Shown here piece by piece: positions 5,892 to 7,746 of a DNA stretch of 7,746 nt. The stretch spans positions 1-7,746 of the forward strand of contig JADLDF010000101.1 in NCBI GenBank assembly GCA_020846815.1, given 5' to 3'. The position numbers were made by a program, and so were the translations under genes. The notes beneath the pieces were generated by a model. It searched no databases. It saw only the letters and a program-made list of their open reading frames with translations, and was not told the DNA's origin. The number at the start of each line of letters is the position of its first letter. Positions within the stretch are counted from its first letter, which is position 1. Origin of the DNA: Gammaproteobacteria bacterium (GTDB taxonomy: Bacteria; Pseudomonadota; Gammaproteobacteria; Steroidobacterales; Steroidobacteraceae).

Positions 5892-7132
5892 AGACGCGCA
5901 TCGCGCTTGCGTTGAGCCTGATCGCCATGCCTGCCGCGCAGGCCGCGATCGAGGACGACTTCAACCGCTGTCGCGCACAGATCGTGCGAATCGGGGAGGA
6001 TCCGCGCACGCCGGATGAGACCTACTGCGTCGGGTTGTCCTACCAGTTCGCAATCAATCGCCGGCGCGACTCGGCCAAGGGGGTCGAGTGGCTGCGCCGC
6101 GCCGCAAGACAGAACCATGCACCGGCCCAGGCCGTGCTCGGCTATATGCTGGAGCAGGGCATCGGCACGGCGCGCGATCCGACCGAGGCATTCCAGTGGT
6201 ACCAGCGGGCCGCGCAGGCCAACAACGAGGATGGTCTCGTCAATCTCGGTCGCGCCTATGAGAACGGCATCGGCACGGCGCGGGATCTGGCGCGCGCGCG
6301 CAGCTACTACGAGCGCGCGGCGGCGATGGGCAATCGGCCGGCGCGCGAGGCGCTCGCCGGGCTCGGCGCTGGGCCGTCGTCGCAGGCACCGGCGCAGAGT
6401 GACGCGCAGGCCGAGTTCGCGCGCGGCAGCACGCTGTACAAGGCCGGGGACTACGCCGGCGCTGCGCGCATCTTCCGCGCGCTCGCGGATCGCGGCTACG
6501 CACCGGCGCAGCTGCAGATCGGCTCGCAGTACGCGCGCGGCGAAGGCCTGCCGCGCAATTCGAAGCTCGCGGTGCAGTGGTACCTGAAGTCGGCCGCGCA
6601 GGGCTATGCGATCGCGCAGAACAACCTGGCCGGCTGCTACGAATATGGAGATGGCGTGGTCGACGACTGGGTCGAGTCGTTCCGCTGGGCGAAGCGCAGC
6701 GCCGATGGCGGCAACCCGCGCGGCATGTTCCTGGTGGGTCGCGCCTACCAGTTCGGCATCGGCGTGCCGCAGAGTCGCGAGACCGCGATCCAGTGGTTCG
6801 ACAGGGCGGCATCGCGTGGTGACGACCAGGCGGACTACTGGCAGCGCACGCTGCGTGGGCGCGGCAACTTCATCGGCTTCCGCGACGAGGACGAACAGAA
6901 CCTCGTGATCGGCGGACAGCTGCGCACCGATACCGCGCTCGTGTTCTCGGAACCGCGCGGCGTGGCCTTCAAGCGATTCGCCGATAGGCTCGCCTACATC
7001 CGCGCCCTGCGTTCCCGCACCGATACGAACGAAGCCTACAGCCGCTGGGCCCGCGCCGCCGACCACTACGCCGCCTGCAAGCGCGGCGAGACCGGGGAAT
7101 CGTATTGTTCGTCGCCGGGGCCGGCGCCCTGA
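5888..7132 (+). CDS. Exported Sel1-repeat (TPR-like) protein
   Basis: This 414-residue protein has a signal peptide (MKTRIALALSLIAMPAAQA, cleavage likely after Ala19). About seven helical-hairpin units follow: 43-77, 78-113, 114-149, then after a short Ser/Gln/Ala linker 176-205 (shorter and more TPR-like), 206-241, 242-277 and 278-313. Typical Sel1 features are seen, such as AQAVLGYMLEQGIGTARDPT, LGRAYENGIG and A-x-x-WY-x-[RK]-[AS]A. The last 100 residues (from about 315) are not recognised. Cysteines at 28/47 and 397/407 could form disulphides in the periplasm. Sel1 repeats are protein-binding scaffolds, and some immunity proteins of secreted effectors use them. Its ATG overlaps the stop of the papain-fold gene, so a direct partner role (immunity, inhibitor or adaptor) is the natural inference. 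A general cell-envelope scaffold role is the alternative. Confidence 0.85.
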   Translation: MKTRIALALSLIAMPAAQAAIEDDFNRCRAQIVRIGEDPRTPDETYCVGLSYQFAINRRRDSAKGVEWLRRAARQNHAPAQAVLGYMLEQGIGTARDPTEAFQWYQRAAQANNEDGLVNLGRAYENGIGTARDLARARSYYERAAAMGNRPAREALAGLGAGPSSQAPAQSDAQAEFARGSTLYKAGDYAGAARIFRALADRGYAPAQLQIGSQYARGEGLPRNSKLAVQWYLKSAAQGYAIAQNNLAGCYEYGDGVVDDWVESFRWAKRSADGGNPRGMFLVGRAYQFGIGVPQSRETAIQWFDRAASRGDDQADYWQRTLRGRGNFIGFRDEDEQNLVIGGQLRTDTALVFSEPRGVAFKRFADRLAYIRALRSRTDTNEAYSRWARAADHYAACKRGETGESYCSSPGPAP

Positions 7133-7133
7133 C

Positions 7134-7746
7134 GTGAACGCCACGTTCGACTTCCGCCAGGTCGCCGAGCGCGGCGACGAGATCGTCGCGGCGATCAGGG
7201 CGCTGCGCGAGGCGGATGCGATCAGCTGGAACGACTCCGTCCACGGCTGGATGGTCGCACGCCATGCGGACGTGCTGGAGGGCTTCTCCGGCCGGCTGCC
7301 GCTCTCCAGCGCGCGCTACTTCACCAAGATGTTCCGCGACATCCCCGAGGAGGAGCGCCGCAGCCGCTATCCGCCGCTGCACTCGGTCATCCCGGGCATG
7401 ATCGTCAACTCCGATCCGCCGCAGCACACGCGGCTGCGCAAGCTGCTGGTGCGCGCCTTCGGGCCCAAGGTCGTCGAGGCGGTGCGGCTCAATGCGCGCG
7501 CGACCATCGGGCAGGTGCTGGAGGGCATCGCGCAGCGGGAGCAGGTGGAGTTCGTCGGCGAAGTCGGGCGCGATCACGGGGCGGGTGACCATGCGGCTGC
7601 TGGGGGTCTCGGAGGAGCACCTCGCTCATCTGCATCGCTGGTCGATCGGCATCTCCACGGCGATGGCGGCGGATAGTGCTTTCAAACCGGCCTTTCGGCC
7701 CAGCCTGATTCGCGTAACAGACCTTGTGTCGGGACCGCCCCTGTTA
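7134..7746 (+). pseudogene. Cytochrome P450, N-terminal part, frameshifted and incomplete
   Basis: From a GTG one base after the Sel1 stop, the frame encodes a P450 N-terminus. The helix-C signature SDPPQHTRLRKLLVRAFGP (residues 93-111) includes the conserved His98 and Arg102 that contact the haem propionates. After about residue 145 the frame turns to nonsense and ends at TAG (7674-7676). The +1 frame from about 7573 continues the family pattern: ITGRVTMRLLGVSEEH and then HRWSIGIS. Reading GTC-GGC-GCG instead of GTC-GGG-CGC near 7563-7571 would join the two, so one extra G in 7566-7568 is the simplest explanation. The I-helix, ExxR and haem-Cys regions (P450s are about 400 residues) would lie beyond the window. 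The restored frame stays open to the last base, but from about 7680 it no longer looks like P450. This is either a true pseudogene or a sequencing error. Confidence 0.75.
7677..7746. other. Lower-GC tail with inverted repeat, possible element or assembly boundary
   Basis: Base composition changes near 7677 and the P450 resemblance ends. TAACAG (7715-7720) and CTGTTA (7741-7746, the last bases of the window) are exact inverted copies. GGCC occurs twice around a four-base spacer (7689-7700). This could be the edge of an insertion sequence or repeat, but no terminal repeat or transposase is recognised. Confidence 0.2.

Noticed and set aside
5858..7144. 428-residue open frame on the - strand across the Sel1 gene
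   Set aside because: The sense frame shows Sel1 repeats and a signal peptide; the antisense translation shows no domain.

Overview
The window is GC-rich (roughly 70% by eye) with a strong G/C preference at third codon positions, which suggests a high-GC member of the Pseudomonadota, most likely gamma- or betaproteobacterial. I cannot name a genus. All supported genes lie on the + strand.

Layout. (1) 3-980: the 3' part of a Bcr/CflA-type MFS drug exporter, cut by the window edge. (2) 1046-2788: a 580-residue protein made of two alpha/beta-hydrolase domains in tandem. Both have lost the serine nucleophile, and neither has a recognisable catalytic histidine. (3) 2789-3800: about 1 kb of mixed DNA. 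It holds a folded RNA leader ending in a clear intrinsic terminator that sits only 14 bases before a strong Shine-Dalgarno, then a scrambled remnant that looks like the N-terminus of a TauD-type dioxygenase, then a small toxin-antitoxin pair (short antitoxin, ParE/RelE-type toxin) and a gene-poor stretch. (4) 3801-7132: a probable sigma70-type promoter and a two-gene operon. The first gene encodes an exported protein with a C-terminal papain-like (Tox-PL-like) domain. The second, coupled by an ATGA overlap and served by a strong GGAGGT, encodes an exported Sel1-repeat protein. (5) 7134-7746: the N-terminal part of a cytochrome P450, broken by a +1 frameshift and running into lower-GC sequence at the window end.

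How the parts may work together. The strongest candidate for a new system is the exported papain-fold protein with its coupled Sel1 partner. Both have Sec signal peptides, so both should act in the periplasm or outside, and the arrangement resembles effector and immunity or enzyme and adaptor. A second candidate is the leader at 2857-2993. Its outer helix and its terminator hairpin are mutually exclusive, as in a riboswitch or attenuator. The region around the toxin-antitoxin pair looks like a recombination scar where an older gene was deleted and a small mobile module landed. The P450 looks dead or is affected by a sequencing error.
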